DNA of 64,000 bases from positions 17,815 through 81,814 of the forward strand of contig JADFUC010001201.1 in the NCBI GenBank assembly GCA_019722365.1. Reading direction: 5' to 3'. This stretch comes from Lithospermum erythrorhizon. Its lineage: Eukaryota > Streptophyta > Magnoliopsida > Boraginales > Boraginaceae. Below are positions 11,563 to 23,182 of this stretch, one piece after another. How positions within the stretch are numbered: position 1 is the stretch's first letter; every line of letters begins with the position of its first letter. Both the position numbers and the translations under genes were made by a program. The notes beneath the pieces are model-generated. The model was given only the letters and a program-made list of their open reading frames with translations, had not been told where the DNA came from and did not search any database.

Positions 11563-12707
11563 TTTGAGGGACAAATTCTAAGTTGAAAGGTTTGGGATTG
11601 AGCATCAGTTCGCTTGATGTATTACTCGGTCGAATGGACAAGTAGGGTCGCCAGACGTGTTTCAAAGGGAAAAAAAAAAAGAACATACTCCAAGCGAAAA
11701 GGTGGGAAGTTGGATGGAGAATTACGAGCGGTACTTTTGGTCAACTTGGCTCACACGGAATAAGCTACCGGTGAGGCTCTTTTAGCCTAGTTTATGGAGC
11801 GGAAGCTGTATTACCCATGGAGATGGGCAGACAAGTATAGGCAAATGGGGTTTCGAAGAAAGAATGACCAACGACTAAGGGAATACCTCAATTTCACTGA
11901 TGAATTAAGAGATGAAGCACTATACAAGATTCTCAAGTACAAACATCTCGTAGTTCGTCTTTATAACCCGAAAGGGTAAAAAGTAACCCGATTCCATTTT
12001 AGGAGAATTACTATTAGGTTGTGCTGTGAGCCAACCTAAGGAAAAAAGCAAAATGAGCCCTAAATGGAAGGGGCCTTATCGTGTGAAAAAGGAAGTGGGC
12101 CCAAGCACATATGAGTTGGAGGAGAATTGGACGCTTAAATCATCCCACGGACTTGGCGTACCTCTAGAATTATGCAACTCACATATGTAATTGCCTATGG
12201 TTATATGTAACCGCCCAAAAAGGGAAACCGCTCTTTATAAAGAGCGGATCATTAATAAAATGTGGATTTTCTCTATAACTTGTTAAATTATACGGAATAC
12301 GCTATAGAGAAAATGATTATAATGAAGTAGATGCAGAATTAAATACATAAACGGGTACAGAGAAAACAATTATAATGAGGTAGATAAATAATCGTAAAAA
12401 GCTTAAGGAGAAACAAGAAAAAGCACTTGTATTGCAAACAGGTGGAGTACATTCGTACAAAATATTCGAAAAAAAAGGGATGTTCTTAAAAGAGCACGTA
12501 ACAGTAAATACAAAATATAAATTCGCTAGGAATAAACATTCAAGAAGTAGGGGGGTCAGCGTCTACAGAAGGACCATTTCCCTCTTCTTCTTAACTCCTC
12601 TTCCACTTCAGGAGTTAGAGGCGTCGAGGACGGATAAGGCAAACCACTCTTCAGGGTATCCTTGGATGAAGTCCTCATAATTCGCTACTATTGAGGGGTT
12701 GACATCT

Positions 12708-13235
12708 TTATACGTCTTGATAAAGCGGTAGAGACAGTAAGCCAATTCTTTCCCTGCTTCTAATAGGTAAGCAGTGGATTGTTGATAAGCTTGGACTACC
12801 TCTTGAACTCGCTAAGGAAGAGCGGCAACCGTGGGCGGCAACTTTGCTCGCCCGTCCATTTAGCCCTCTTTGTAACACTATGGATAAGTTAAATTCGGTT
12901 AGTTTATTGGATATATCAAAATGAACACCCTCTGACCCGAGTAAACCGGGCTGGGGAAAGGATTGTGTTCTTGGTTTAAATAATGGCAGATGTTTCCTTA
13001 GCACTTTCTTTAGAAAGTGCTGCAGAAGTGACTTTGAGGTTTTCATTTCTTCTTCTGTTTCTTTAACATAATGTTGCAAAGCCACTCTCATTCTTTGACC
13101 TAAATCATCATCAAGGAGATCCACCTTACGCATAACATAACTTGCATTCATGCCTACAGATAAATACACAAAGCAGTATATAGAGGCGAAAGAGAAAAGA
13201 AAGAAATCAATGCATGTCGGATGTCTTTGAGGCAT
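12708..13235 (-). CDS. Antisense ORF of the Tat-like element (175 codons)
   Basis: Located between pol and the 3' LTR, on the strand opposite to gag-pol. It starts MPQRHPTCIDFF, has a hydrophobic N-terminal part, then a charged, probably helical stretch (LLDDDLGQRMRVALQHYV, EETEEEMK-like) and a low-complexity Ser/Arg end that may be a frameshifted tail. Antisense ORFs at this place are described for Tat-lineage elements such as Grande; their function is not settled. I do not recognise the protein. Further open pieces on the same strand lie at 13,337-13,522 and 13,616-13,942. Confidence 0.4.
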   Translation of the reverse strand: MPQRHPTCIDFFLFSFASIYCFVYLSVGMNASYVMRKVDLLDDDLGQRMRVALQHYVKETEEEMKTSKSLLQHFLKKVLRKHLPLFKPRTQSFPQPGLLGSEGVHFDISNKLTEFNLSIVLQRGLNGRASKVAAHGCRSSLASSRGSPSLSTIHCLPIRSRERIGLLSLPLYQDV

Positions 13236-13336
13236 GAATTTTCATAGGATACGGAAGGAATAGAATTCATTTGATCCGTTCAATAAAGGGGCGTGGTAGC
13301 GAAAATCCGATTTTTTCCACAAACTAGAATCCTTGG

Positions 13337-13942
13337 TTATACGAAAACACTTGAAGGAAAAGTGAAGAGCTGACTCGGATAATTCGTTGAGTACTTCGTC
13401 TTGGCTTTTGGGGAGGAATCGGATTCCTCTTCCGGAACTGAGTCTGAAGTAGAAGGATTGAAATAGGTAGTGTCTTCAGGCGCCTCTTTTTTCAGGAATA
13501 TTGGAGGAAGGAAGGTCCACAATTAACTCCAAAATCTCAGATCTTGGAAGCTTGTGAGCGATGGATTTTTATAACAGCAAAAAGTGGTCTTGGACATGCT
13601 TTAAGGCGGCATTTTCTACGACACGAGGCGGAAGGCTTCCAGACTAGTGTCGGTTAGAGCGAGACTTGATGAAGCATGAGGCTCGCTTAGAAGATTTCTT
13701 TGAAACCCGGCAAGGGTAGTGTCGAGTTGGTAGAGGAAGCAAGGATCCAATAGACGATTCGGATCCAAGAAGCGATTCACGTCAATGGTACAGTTCTCAT
13801 CCATAGAATGATGCTCGAAGACATTCCGAATAATGCCTACCCATTGGAGGGGTACTGATATATATAGCATTTCGGGGTTGGGCGAGACATTGAGCACATA
13901 TCCGATAAGGCCCCGTGAAGCGAGAGTACAGGATGGTGACAA
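13337..13942 (-). pseudogene. Further antisense ORF pieces of the Tat-like element
   Basis: Two minus-strand open pieces. The one at 13,337-13,522 encodes an acidic Ser/Pro/Glu-rich stretch (PEEESDSSPKAK), a composition typical of a disordered linker. The one at 13,616-13,942 encodes 108 residues without a recognised motif and overlaps the presumed 3' LTR. Together with the 175-codon ORF they could be parts of one broken antisense gene. Confidence 0.3.
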
Positions 13943-14091
13943 ATGTCACCCGTAAGCCATTTTGTGTTACATTCCCTTGTACTTGCCTATAAATACCTTA
14001 CAATCATAGTATAATCCTTTTAACTATTATTTTTACTATTCATAGTACATTAACTAAATTTCAATACTAACTTGATCGTCGAAGTGTCCGC
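13840..14091 (+). repeat. Truncated 3' LTR of the Tat-like element
   Basis: Shares with the 5' LTR the blocks TATCCGATAAGG, GATGGTGACAA, ATTTTTACTATTCATAGT and TAACTAAATTTC/TTCACTAAATTTT, in the same order. Homology ends abruptly at 14,091, exactly where the TGTTGGAAATC terminus of the next element starts, so the LTR was interrupted by a later insertion. The left edge may lie further upstream than given. Confidence 0.65.
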
Positions 14092-15046
14092 TGTTGGAAA
14101 TCAATAGTTATTGGTTTCATTAATTATACCCATTTACTGACGATTGTTATAACCAATTCATTTACTAGTTTAGTAAGATGTGATTACATAAGCAGAACAT
14201 TCAACTATAGTAATTGTAATTACTAGTTGGAGTTCTGCGATGCAATACCGGGGTTATGCAGTTGAATCTCGTACATAACCATTATAATAATATTAATGGT
14301 TAGTTATATTATTATACGACAATTATTATCTGAGCCTAGAAGGTCACACACTACAGTGATGTTGAATTATATTCATGTATGAAATTAAACTATATTCGGT
14401 AAATTGAGAAAATGATCGTAATCAATATAATTCTCAATCAGGAATTTTACATTAATAATGTAAAATATTAATTGGATGAAATCGAATTAATTAACTTGTT
14501 AGTTTAATTAATTAAATAGTTAGTTGAGCTTACGTTAGTAGTATTTTACTTAACGAGTTAGTTTAAATTAAACGAGCCAACTCATTAACTATTCGGTTGG
14601 ACTTTTAGGTTTATTAGTGAAAACTATTTAAAGGAGGGATGTACTAGGTTTTCACAATAAGAAAAAACCTAGCCTTCACCACCTAAAAGCTCACGCTCCC
14701 CTCCCCTTGGAAACCGTGAAAACCAAGAGCAAGAATTGATATTCTTGCTTTGATTTTCTCATCCAATTCCTCATATGTTCTAGCAGACTCGAATATAGGA
14801 TTCAACCCCTCCTGGTATGGATCAACTGGAGGCATTACCTATTGTAGTGCTAAGCAAATTGAGATTCAAAGGAGGTCACGTGAAAGAACTTGTTGGTGAT
14901 TTTATTCCACTGCACTATAAGTGTTATTACATTTACTTTTAATATATTGTAATATATATTATTTATATCTGAAATATATAATTAAAGTGGTCATGTTTAT
15001 ATGTTTAGTTGATATTATTCAAGTTATGCAGATGAAATTTCCTTCA
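14092..15046 (+). repeat. Copia-type LTR (5' LTR)
   Basis: Begins TGTTGGAAATC at the break in the older LTR and ends ...CCTTCA just before a primer-binding site, giving 955 bp with TG...CA ends. The sequence includes AT-rich U3 DNA and a R/U5-like part around 14,640-14,900. I could not find an obvious matching 3' LTR in the window, so the element is either truncated or its other LTR has diverged (see the candidate at 20,170). Confidence 0.55.
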
Positions 15047-15047
15047 G

Positions 15048-15061
15048 TGGTATCATGAGCC
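15048..15061 (+). other. tRNA-iMet primer-binding site
   Basis: TGGTATCATGAGCC directly follows the CA end of the LTR. The plant retrotransposon iMet site is TGGTATCAGAGC; here one extra T is present. Its position one base after the LTR supports the LTR border and the + orientation. Confidence 0.6.
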
Positions 15062-15865
15062 GACTTTGAGTTTATATATTTTGATTAAATTATGTTAAAC
15101 ATGCATTGTTTAATTGTTCATGATCAACCGGATTAAATATTTAATGTATTGAATATATTAATTTCAGCCCTATGTATTTGATATATGTAAATATTTATTT
15201 TTATGTTAAATTCATTCCTCATGTGTTCATGATAATGTTTTGACTTTAGTATAATTTGTTTCGTGATTAAAAAGGGATTTTGATTTGTTTTATTGAATAT
15301 TAAAATAAATTTTATGTTTAAAAGGCTTAAACATTAATTTTTTTAAAATCCTATTTCACTCTGGATGTTCTTGATATTATAAAAATCTAGAAATTTTTAC
15401 ATAAATTTTAGAATTGTTTAAGTGTACGAATTGTTTTTTGGAAGTTTAATAAATTAATTAATTGGAAATTGCATAAATAATTTTTGGTAAAATATTTTAA
15501 GGTGATTCCAATTTTATTAATTCATAAATATTTTTAAGTTAATGTATAAAAGTTTTCAGAATATTTTGAATTGTTTAAGGCCTTAAAAACGATTTTGAAA
15601 TTGCTTAGATAAATCGTAAGCTGAAAATACCATGCGCCCCGGGCGACCACCGGCCGTGGAAGCGCGTCGATGGCCTTTAGGGATCTCAAGACCACCCGGA
15701 CACGTCATGATCCCGATCTAGAGGTGGGGAAGCGGCGTAATAAATTCGTAGATGTGATAAAATTGCTTTCCGTTTTGGGTTGTTGAACAGTTAGGGTTTT
15801 ACCAAAAGGCGAATCGATTTAAATTTCTATATTTGGAAATTTAAAATTGTAATAATTAGCCATAA
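15062..15865 (+). mobile_element. Leader/internal sequence of the copia-type element
   Basis: AT-rich non-coding DNA with one GC-rich island at 15,630-15,740. No gag-pol ORF follows before the solo LTR interrupts it at 15,866. Likely the internal region of a non-autonomous or badly decayed element. Confidence 0.35.
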
Positions 15866-18552
15866 TGTAATAACCCGTTACAAAAAAAAAAAAAAAAAAT
15901 TCGATTCGGTGGGACGGGAATAGTATAATTTTTTAGGTGAAATAATATTATTTTGTAAATTATTTGAGCTGAGTTCACGATTATAATTTAGTGGTAATGT
16001 GAGGGGAAATTCGGGAGTTAAGTTAGATGGTTAAGTCGTTCGATAGCTCGATTCGCTCGTTCGCGTCTTTGATTTTCGTGACTTAGGGGTTAAGTAACCT
16101 AAATTCATCTTATAAATCACTTATTCAGCACAAAATATCACAAATCGGCCATCTTAACTTTTTCATAAATCTTTGGCCAGAAATTAAGCGCCACTTAAAA
16201 AATTTCTTTTCCATTTCTCTGTGATTGTCGCTCAATTCGAGATCGGTTGTAGAATATTATTACTCCCCATCATTCTATAACTTGAGGTTAAAGGTAAGAA
16301 ATTTCAAGTCTTTCGAGATATTTCTTGGGTTTTTGGCATGGATTGAGCTTTTTAGTTGACTTTTCATGAGTGAATTTATGATAAATCTTAGTTGGTTATG
16401 GGTTAATAGTATTTGAGTGATGAATTCGTGATTTAGAGATCGTTTGAGGGCGTTATGGTCGGAGTTGACTTTTAGGTTTCGGTTGACTTTTATATGGATA
16501 TTTTTATAAGACTTTAAATGTGTAGAGTTATATTGGGACCTTATTATAGTTGTTATGATGTTAAATTGGTGATTTAAAATTGATTAAAGTGTATGTTGAA
16601 AAGTGCTAAATTCAAGTTGAGTTATAATTGATATTTCGGAGTATAGATTATTAATTGGACTTGATGATTAGTTAGAATGACATAAATTAGATTTATGTAA
16701 TGAGAAAGTGATAAGATGGAATTTAGTAGGGGAATCGATTGGGTTGTGTCAGATGGGATTATAATTAGATAGTTTATCCGTCATGTTAATTTGTTTGAGA
16801 TAGTTCCCTAAGAGTTGATTTATGTATCTTACAGAAACGCCGGTATAGTAGTGAGTCTTGATTATACTTTACGGGTGTTGTTTAGGCGTTGATCGTGGAA
16901 AAGAGCGTTACCTTGATTGTTTTTCGAAGGTTTTGCGGTAGCTAAGCGGAGGTAGTCTTATCTCGGGTGTTGCTACGTACTTACATGATTTGTGATATAC
17001 ATGTTATTGTGGTGTGATTATGTGAGAATGATGTACGTATGGGTTGTTATGATTATGAGAATGATATACATGTAATTGTTGTGTTATGTATGATTGTGTT
17101 TACGTGGCGAAGATTCTTTGGAGGTAAGTAACGGCTTGAACTCCCCAACTTATATTCGAGATTATGGCCTTGTCGTACCATTATATTATGTGTCCCTTAT
17201 TCGGCACTTTTGAGTATGTTTACAATGGCCTTGTCGGCGATTGTGATTGATTTCCGATTGTGGGATGTTTGTTGTGTCTTTGTATTCTTGTTTAGGAGTA
17301 AGAGTAGTTGTTGGGTTATGCATGAGTTTGAGGCCTTGAGTATCGAGTGACACATAGTTGGGATTACTAGGGATTAGGTGACTCTCGCTTCATGCGGGGA
17401 TATGTGGCCCATTATTGGCCTATCTTCTGGTATAAGCGTGCGGTTTTGGCCTATACTACGGTATAAGTGCGGAGTATGACTTCTGTTTGATCGCTTTCTT
17501 TGCATTATTGCATTGTCGGTGTGGCCATGCTACGGTATAGTGATGCGGTTTGGCCTTAGCCATAAGAGCGTTATAGATCTTTTTGATCACTTTCTTTGTG
17601 TGCATTGTTAGTCTTATTTTTATCTTCTGGTATGGCGTGCGGTGTGCCTTATACTTTGTGTATAAGTGCGATTGTGCACTTATACTTTGTGTATAAAGTG
17701 TGGTTTGGCCTTATCTTTGCGGTATAAGTGCGAGGTGATTGTTGATTAGTCCATTCCTTGCCGGAGTAAGCGGATTGAGTATATGCGCGTTAGAGGATGG
17801 AGTATCTTGGTGGGATATGAGAGATAGGAGGTTTGATGACTAAAGTTTTAGTCGTTTGTTGAGTCTGATGATTTCTTTTAGAAATTGTGCTAGCTGAACC
17901 TTATTATGTCTTCATGTATTATGTTGAAAAGTTTCTAGCGGGAATTATGTTGTATGACCTTTTAGGTAGTCACGGATATAAGTACATTATTCATATTTGA
18001 CTATTAAAATTAGAGCTATCTCGTTCCGTATGGCAAGTTCACCCACATGTTAAGTTTCCACTAAGCCTCGCGGCTTACACCCTTTCGCTATGGGCGGCAT
18101 TTTCATTGTGCGAGTTGGCCGGGTGGCTGGATTGAGCCAAGAGAATTTGTTGGAGTGTGTGTTCAGTGGCTAGGTGAGCACGGGTGGGCGAGATCACGGT
18201 CTCATTTTGATGTGTTGTCTGCCGGTTTTCATTGTTGTATTCCCTTTTTGAAATCCCTTAGCCTTGTCGGTAGTCATTTGTATTTAGGATCTGATGCGTA
18301 TCATACATTGTACTTGCGGCATTACTTTTCTTTGGGTTATATTTGTGTATATATTTATGGGTTAATTCGTTTCGATATCGGTGATGGATTATAAATTCTT
18401 GAAAGCTGTTTGATTTGGGAAACTTATTGTAATCATTTTGGATAGAAACAAATTGTATTTTAAAGCGAGTTGTCCATGGTTTGGTGACTCTAGCGTTCAG
18501 TTTTAATGACTCTCGCCTCGAGGCGGCCGACTGCAGGGGCGAATGAATTACA
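15866..18552 (+). mobile_element. Solo LTR of a large-LTR Ty3/gypsy element (Tekay-like)
   Basis: Starts TGTAATAACCCGTT and ends GCGAATGAATTACA. The 5 bp before it (CATAA) and after it (TATAA) match with one mismatch, as expected for a target duplication. Internal blocks align with the minus-strand LTRs at 53.8-56.3 and 60.6-63.1 kb: the start TG.AATAACCCGTT, an AAGGTAAGAAA..TTCAAG stretch, AGTTGACTTTTAGGTT, and near the end GGCGGCCGACTG. A run of 18 A lies at 15,882-15,899. No internal region or second LTR is adjacent, so unequal recombination probably removed the rest. The open frame at 18,155-18,394 is a chance ORF. Confidence 0.7.
17390..17740 (+). repeat. Degenerate minisatellite inside the solo LTR
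   Basis: Variants of a 25-45 bp unit containing GGCCTTAT...GGTATAAGTGCG recur at least seven times. The LTRs at 54.5 and 61.25 kb also contain a short minisatellite, with a different unit. Confidence 0.5.
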
Positions 18553-20169
18553 TATAATTTGGTTGTTATGACTATATATATACTTTCTTAAAATTATGGT
18601 AATGAATTTTTCATGATTTGGGAGATATTTAATTGGTCAAACTTTTCTCATTTGAATATTATCTTTAAATATTTATTTATTTAAGGTAGTTAAACATGTT
18701 AACATTTTTATCCCAGCTTATAAATATGTTTAATATAATTATTTAAGTAATCATATTAGCATACATAATTATTGTAATAATTATAGAAAAACCTGAGGAT
18801 AAATATAATATTAATATATTTGATGTAGTACTTGAAACTAATTATATTAAGCGTAAATAATTATTGTAATAATTATTGAACACATAATAAATATCTAATA
18901 TTAATGTGTCCATATAATTACTTGGAAGTAATAGTATCTAATAATGATTTAACACATGACAAATATATTTAATTTATACGTGATAGATAACATTAAATTA
19001 CTACATGTATTATACAGGCATGATTATTTATTTTTAATTTTATTTAATATATATTTAATAATTAATGCTTTGTGATTTAACTTCTTATATATATATATAT
19101 ATATAGAATGTGTGTGTATGCATAATTACTATGATTAATGAAATCTATTCCATTCTGATATAAAGTTTTTCTAGAGAGCCTTTGGAGTCGGCGCTCAATA
19201 AGAAACCTCTTTATCGAGCACGGAAGAAAATATTGCGGTCCACAGTGGTGTTCACTATTGGAATAGAACAACATTGATTAGTATGTGTTCATTGTCTGAT
19301 CACGTTTCTTGGATTAGAAATGAGAATTATTACTCTAGTCAATCACATAGGTTTATGGTGTGAAATGGTTTTAAACCATGATCTTTGGACATTATTTGCC
19401 ATGAACTTAGTAGATTGTATATCTATGTCTAAAGTTCTCATATAACTTATGTTAAATGACGATTCTTAGGCGAGTGACACGATTCACTTTACACGAATAA
19501 TGCTTTGACCCTATCTAACGTCTTCGTAACATGAGTTATAAAACACTTGAGTTTTGTATACTGATGTCGTTGTGAAATCTTGTACCTGAAGATAGAAATT
19601 TGTACAACCGGATATAACGATTTAGATTTGCCCTCTTGGAAGCGTGTGGTGATTTGTTGTGACCTCGGTACTTAGTGAGATCACTTTGTCAGCCATGTCG
19701 CCAAGAAAAACGGATGCATGAGTATGGTAGCGCGTATCTTCTGTGGTTGGTATTGAAAATCGCGTACGAAGGATCGTGTGAGATGTAATCGATTAATAAG
19801 TAATCGCTTTACAAGTAATCGTCCAAGGGCAAGTGGAAGTGTTGCAAATATGAGATATTAGATCTCTTAAATATATGTCGTTGAACAATTAGATTGTACA
19901 ACCGATTACTACATTTAATGTTATATGTTCAGATATATGTTCGATTGTTGGACAATTGACATATTAGGTAACTCGATTGACATTAGGGGTTATGATGGCG
20001 TACCAGAGTCCGCTCATAATCTATATATTAATATGATGTTCGGTTAACAAAAATTAGTATATTGTTATGTCGATCGAGCCTAAGAGGTCGCTATGACAAG
20101 CAATCGAACTATAATACGATTATAACATCGAGGTTTAAAGTGGTAATGGGCTGTTGGGCGAAATTCAAT
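18553..20169 (+). mobile_element. Non-coding retroelement-like sequence
   Basis: No ORF with a recognised domain. AT-rich DNA with an (AT)n microsatellite at 19,085-19,105, then a more even stretch at 19,180-20,000 rich in short repeated motifs such as ACATGAGTTAT and GTGACACGATTCAC. It may be the remaining internal part of the copia-type element split by the solo LTR; that link is inferred from position. Confidence 0.3.
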
Positions 20170-20640
20170 TGTTGGAACTCCGCGAAGTCGGCTAAGGGGA
20201 TAAGACGAGGAATGTTAGATTTTTTACCGCATCTTTGTAGAGCCTAAATTTCGGGGTTGAGAAGCTTTATATAAAGACCTAAGATGATCATTCTCTTTGC
20301 CCGTTCATTTTGGCTTTTGTGAAAGCAAAGGCAAAGTCTCTTTCTCTTTCACTTTTGGTGAAGTAGTAGGAGGAGTTGGAAATTCTTGTCATAACTTCGC
20401 CAGTTTAATATTTTAAAGGAGGCTCACAGTAAAGGCTCGTGAGGGTTCGTTAAAACAAGTTGGTGTGGACTATTCTTAGAATGATACATGTTGATTGTTT
20501 AGAGTCTCCTAGGATATGTTGATTGCGAATCCACGAGAAGAAAGATCTGTAACTTGTATATTATTAATTTTATATTTTTAAGTAGAAATCCTGGTTTCGA
20601 TTTATTTATAATAGTTATTTTTAATCCCGAAAACCCAACA
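20170..20640 (+). repeat. Candidate LTR, TGTTGG...CCAACA
   Basis: A 471-bp segment with perfect 6-bp inverted ends (TGTTGG at 20,170 and CCAACA ending at 20,640). A TATA-like TATATAAAG lies about 100 bp in. It starts with the same TGTTGGAA as the LTR at 14,092, but the bodies do not align clearly. Flanking 5-mers (TCAAT, CCTTG) do not match, so it could be the 3' LTR of a diverged element or a truncated one. Confidence 0.35.
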
Positions 20641-21507
20641 CCTTGGACCCTCTTTGATTTGGGGCTGACTGGTGTACCCCGAGACCCTTCTTTGATTTGG
20701 CTTGACCTTCCTGGACTTGGGCAGGTTGGTGTTGATATGGATATGATCTAAGCGGGGATGCTTGACTGACTTGAGTGCAGTATTGGAATTTGGACTTAGT
20801 CGGGAGGGCTTTTACTTGACGTAATCTTGAGCGGATGAACCTTGTAGCCGGGGCTAGGTTCTATCGATGCTCCGAGGGCCTTCCAGCGGCTTCGCATTCT
20901 TGATCTTTGTAGAGTAGGGGCTTAAGCAATCCGCCCTTTGATTTACTCACAGAGGCAACCATGGCGTATTTCTTGCGGTTTGGCGTGAGTGTGAGTTGGC
21001 TCGGCCCTCATCCGATTTATGGGGTCTTTTATTAAATTTGTCCTCTTACATATGATGTTTCAGGGGGCCACTTTGGTATTTTTTGCTACCACTTTCTTTG
21101 AAGATTTAGTCTCACAGGTGCTTGAGGTGGTTTTTCATGTGAGGGTTTGAGCTTAAAGATGCTTGGTGTCCTTCCTTGAAGATTTATCGGAGGTGCTTTT
21201 CTTGATCTTCTTACCGTTGAGCTCTCTGCTGACTTTTCCATCATTGCCTTGTGTTTTTCTTACTTTGACGACTTATTCTCTCGTTACCTGCTTTTTGAAA
21301 ATATGGAGAGGGTATTTATAGGTTTTAGGACCTCCCTTACGATTAGTTGATACATCTTGAGTGCATTCGATCTCGATCGTTGATCGTTTAATTATTGAGG
21401 CGTAATACGGGCTAGTCGAATAACAACCTGACTTAGCCTTGAGAAATTGAAATAAAGGCGCCTTTTACAGGTGCTGGTCCAAAATAGTTCATTTATTGAC
21501 CCCGACA
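20641..21507 (-). mobile_element. Minus-strand LTR fragment
   Basis: Read on the minus strand it begins TGTCGGGGTCAATAAATG at 21,507, after a short purine run. About 185 bp further it has CTATAAATACCCTCTCC, a typical plant LTR TATA box with transcription start (21,305-21,322). The rest, to about 20,641, is GC-richer with no convincing frame. No partner LTR was found. Confidence 0.4.
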
Positions 21508-22057
21508 TTTCCTTGTTGTATTAAATCAAGCCCCGTATTTTTGGAAATCTTATTCTAGGTTTAAAGTTAGGTTTAATTAATATAAAACCCTAACTTTAAC
21601 CTAAAATTAAACCGGGCAGCTTGAATCCGGGAACCCGTTATTTTTCGCATGTTTTCATTTAATTAGAAGCTCAGGTGAACCTAATCGACATGTGTCGTCT
21701 TTGCTTGATAGGTTGTAAAATTAATTAAATTAATAAATCCATAATTTAAATTAATTAAATTTACTCTATCTACAATAACTATTTTCAAATCTCACAAATA
21801 CTATTAATCTTTTCTCATAAAATTTTATCTCTAAAATTTTAACCAAGACATTCCAATCCTACTAGAACAATATAATAGTCTACATTATATTTTTAACTAC
21901 TTTTTATTAGTTTCTTTTCATTTTGTCTCAAAACTGTCGTTATCTTTTCAAGTGACATGAAACTTTTATTTTTCAAAACACCCCTTAAACTATTCTTTTG
22001 AAATTTCCCGTCTACATCTTTTTAAGATTAAAATAAATTGAATCTTTTTTCAAGAAA
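21508..22057. other. AT-rich intergenic sequence
   Basis: Nothing recognisable apart from short AATTAAATTAAT repeats near 21,720-21,770. Confidence 0.4.
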
Positions 22058-22261
22058 AATTTGGAAGAATAAACACATTTTGTGTTTTATGCCGTAAGAA
22101 TAACACACTTACTTTTTCTTTGCTTAAATAACACCCCCACGTATGAAATCTGAAAATTCCACTTATTAATATTATACCTTCATGCCATCCTTTTTTTCTC
22201 TTATTCACTTATTTTCTCTTACTTTTCTTCTCAAAAACCACCACAGCGAGCTACAAAACCT

Positions 22262-22862
22262 TTATGAAAAATTCGTGGGTTTGTTAAAGGTTCGATTTTT
22301 TTGGATTTTTTATAATAAAAATTCATAGGTTTGTTAAAGGTTCGACTTTTATGGATTTTTTGATAATAAACATTTATGGGTTTGTTAAAGGTTCGATTTT
22401 TTGATAATAAAAATTCGTAGGTTTGTTAATGGCTCAATTTTTTTTGGGTTATTTGATAATAAAAAATTCATGGGTTTGTTAAAGTTGATTTTTTTGGGAC
22501 TTTTATATACTAAAAATTCCTTAGTTGTATTATCAAATTTTTTAAATCTTTAGCAAACCCACAAATTTTTATTATCAAATGTCGAATGCTAACAAACCCA
22601 CAATTTTATTATCAAAAAAACTCAAAAAATTTTATTAATAAAACCGAAAAATTGATACTAACAATATGAAATTTTATTACTCCAACAAACAAAAAAAATT
22701 GAACGCTTGACAAACTCATGAATTTTTATTATCAAAAAATTAAATCTTTAACAAACCTATGAATTTTTATTATCAAAAAATCGAACCTTTAACAAACTCA
22801 TGAATTTTTTTTTATTATAAAACCCAAAATAATCGAGCGTTTTAACAAACAGCAATTTTATA
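22262..22862. repeat. Palindromic array of about 55-bp units
   Basis: Units containing GGTTTGTTAAAGGTTCGA and TTTTTTGATAATAA are repeated about five times on the + strand (22,270-22,500). The inverse form follows (ATTTTTATTATCAAAAAA, TTAACAAAC) at about 22,530-22,850. The RNA or single strand could fold into a long hairpin. Confidence 0.65.
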
Positions 22863-22992
22863 AAGATTTTAAAGGGTTGTTGGTTGTGGGTGATGAAGGG
22901 AGTGGTAGTGGTTTCTTAGTAGGTGTGAGGAAAGTCGAAGAGAGAAAAAAGTGTAAGAATGAAAGAGAAAGAAGGATGATAGGTGGTGTATA

Positions 22993-23182
22993 ATACCCCC
23001 TCCATCTCTATTTGATAGTCCCAATTTTCAAATTTAGAAATTCCATTTTAGGTTCTGTTTTTGCCAAAATTAGAAACATAAAATAGAGGGAAATTAAATA
23101 ATGTGAATTGAATTCAAATTTGTCTTAAACTTTGTGCAATATGAAATAGGCTACATCATTTCACAGTTGGAAGGAGTATTAA
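22993..23182. mobile_element. Stowaway-like MITE nested in the foldback element
   Basis: About 190 bp with inverted ends of the type TA-CCCCCTCCATC / TA-CTCCTTCCAAC, flanked by TA, matching the CTCCCTCCGT-type termini of Tc1/mariner-derived Stowaway elements. No coding capacity, as usual for the class. Confidence 0.6.

Larger units (their letters stand above)
6560..14091 (+). mobile_element. Decayed Ty3/gypsy retrotransposon, Tat-like
   Basis: A full-size element whose coding order is gag, RT, RNase H, a second RNase H-like region, integrase, followed by antisense ORFs and a 3' LTR. The second RNase H-like region and antisense ORFs before the 3' LTR are features of the Tat lineage. LTR relatedness is visible from shared blocks: TATCCGATAAGG (6,630 and 13,899), GATGGTGACAA, ATTTTTACTATTCATAGT (6,757 and 14,027) and the GATCGTCG region. 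All reading frames are broken by stops and indels, so the copy is inactive. The 3' LTR is interrupted at 14,091 by a second element; the outer edges are approximate. Confidence 0.8.

Noticed and set aside
18155..18394. 79-codon ORF
   Set aside because: Inside the solo LTR, no motif.
14092..20640. One complete copia element with LTRs at 14,092-15,046 and 20,170-20,640
   Set aside because: Both start TGTTGGAA, but lengths (955 and 471 bp) and bodies do not align and the flanking 5-mers differ. Kept as separate candidates.
22262..22862. CRISPR-like array
   Set aside because: The repeats are tandem and palindromic without unique spacers, and the DNA is a plant nuclear genome.
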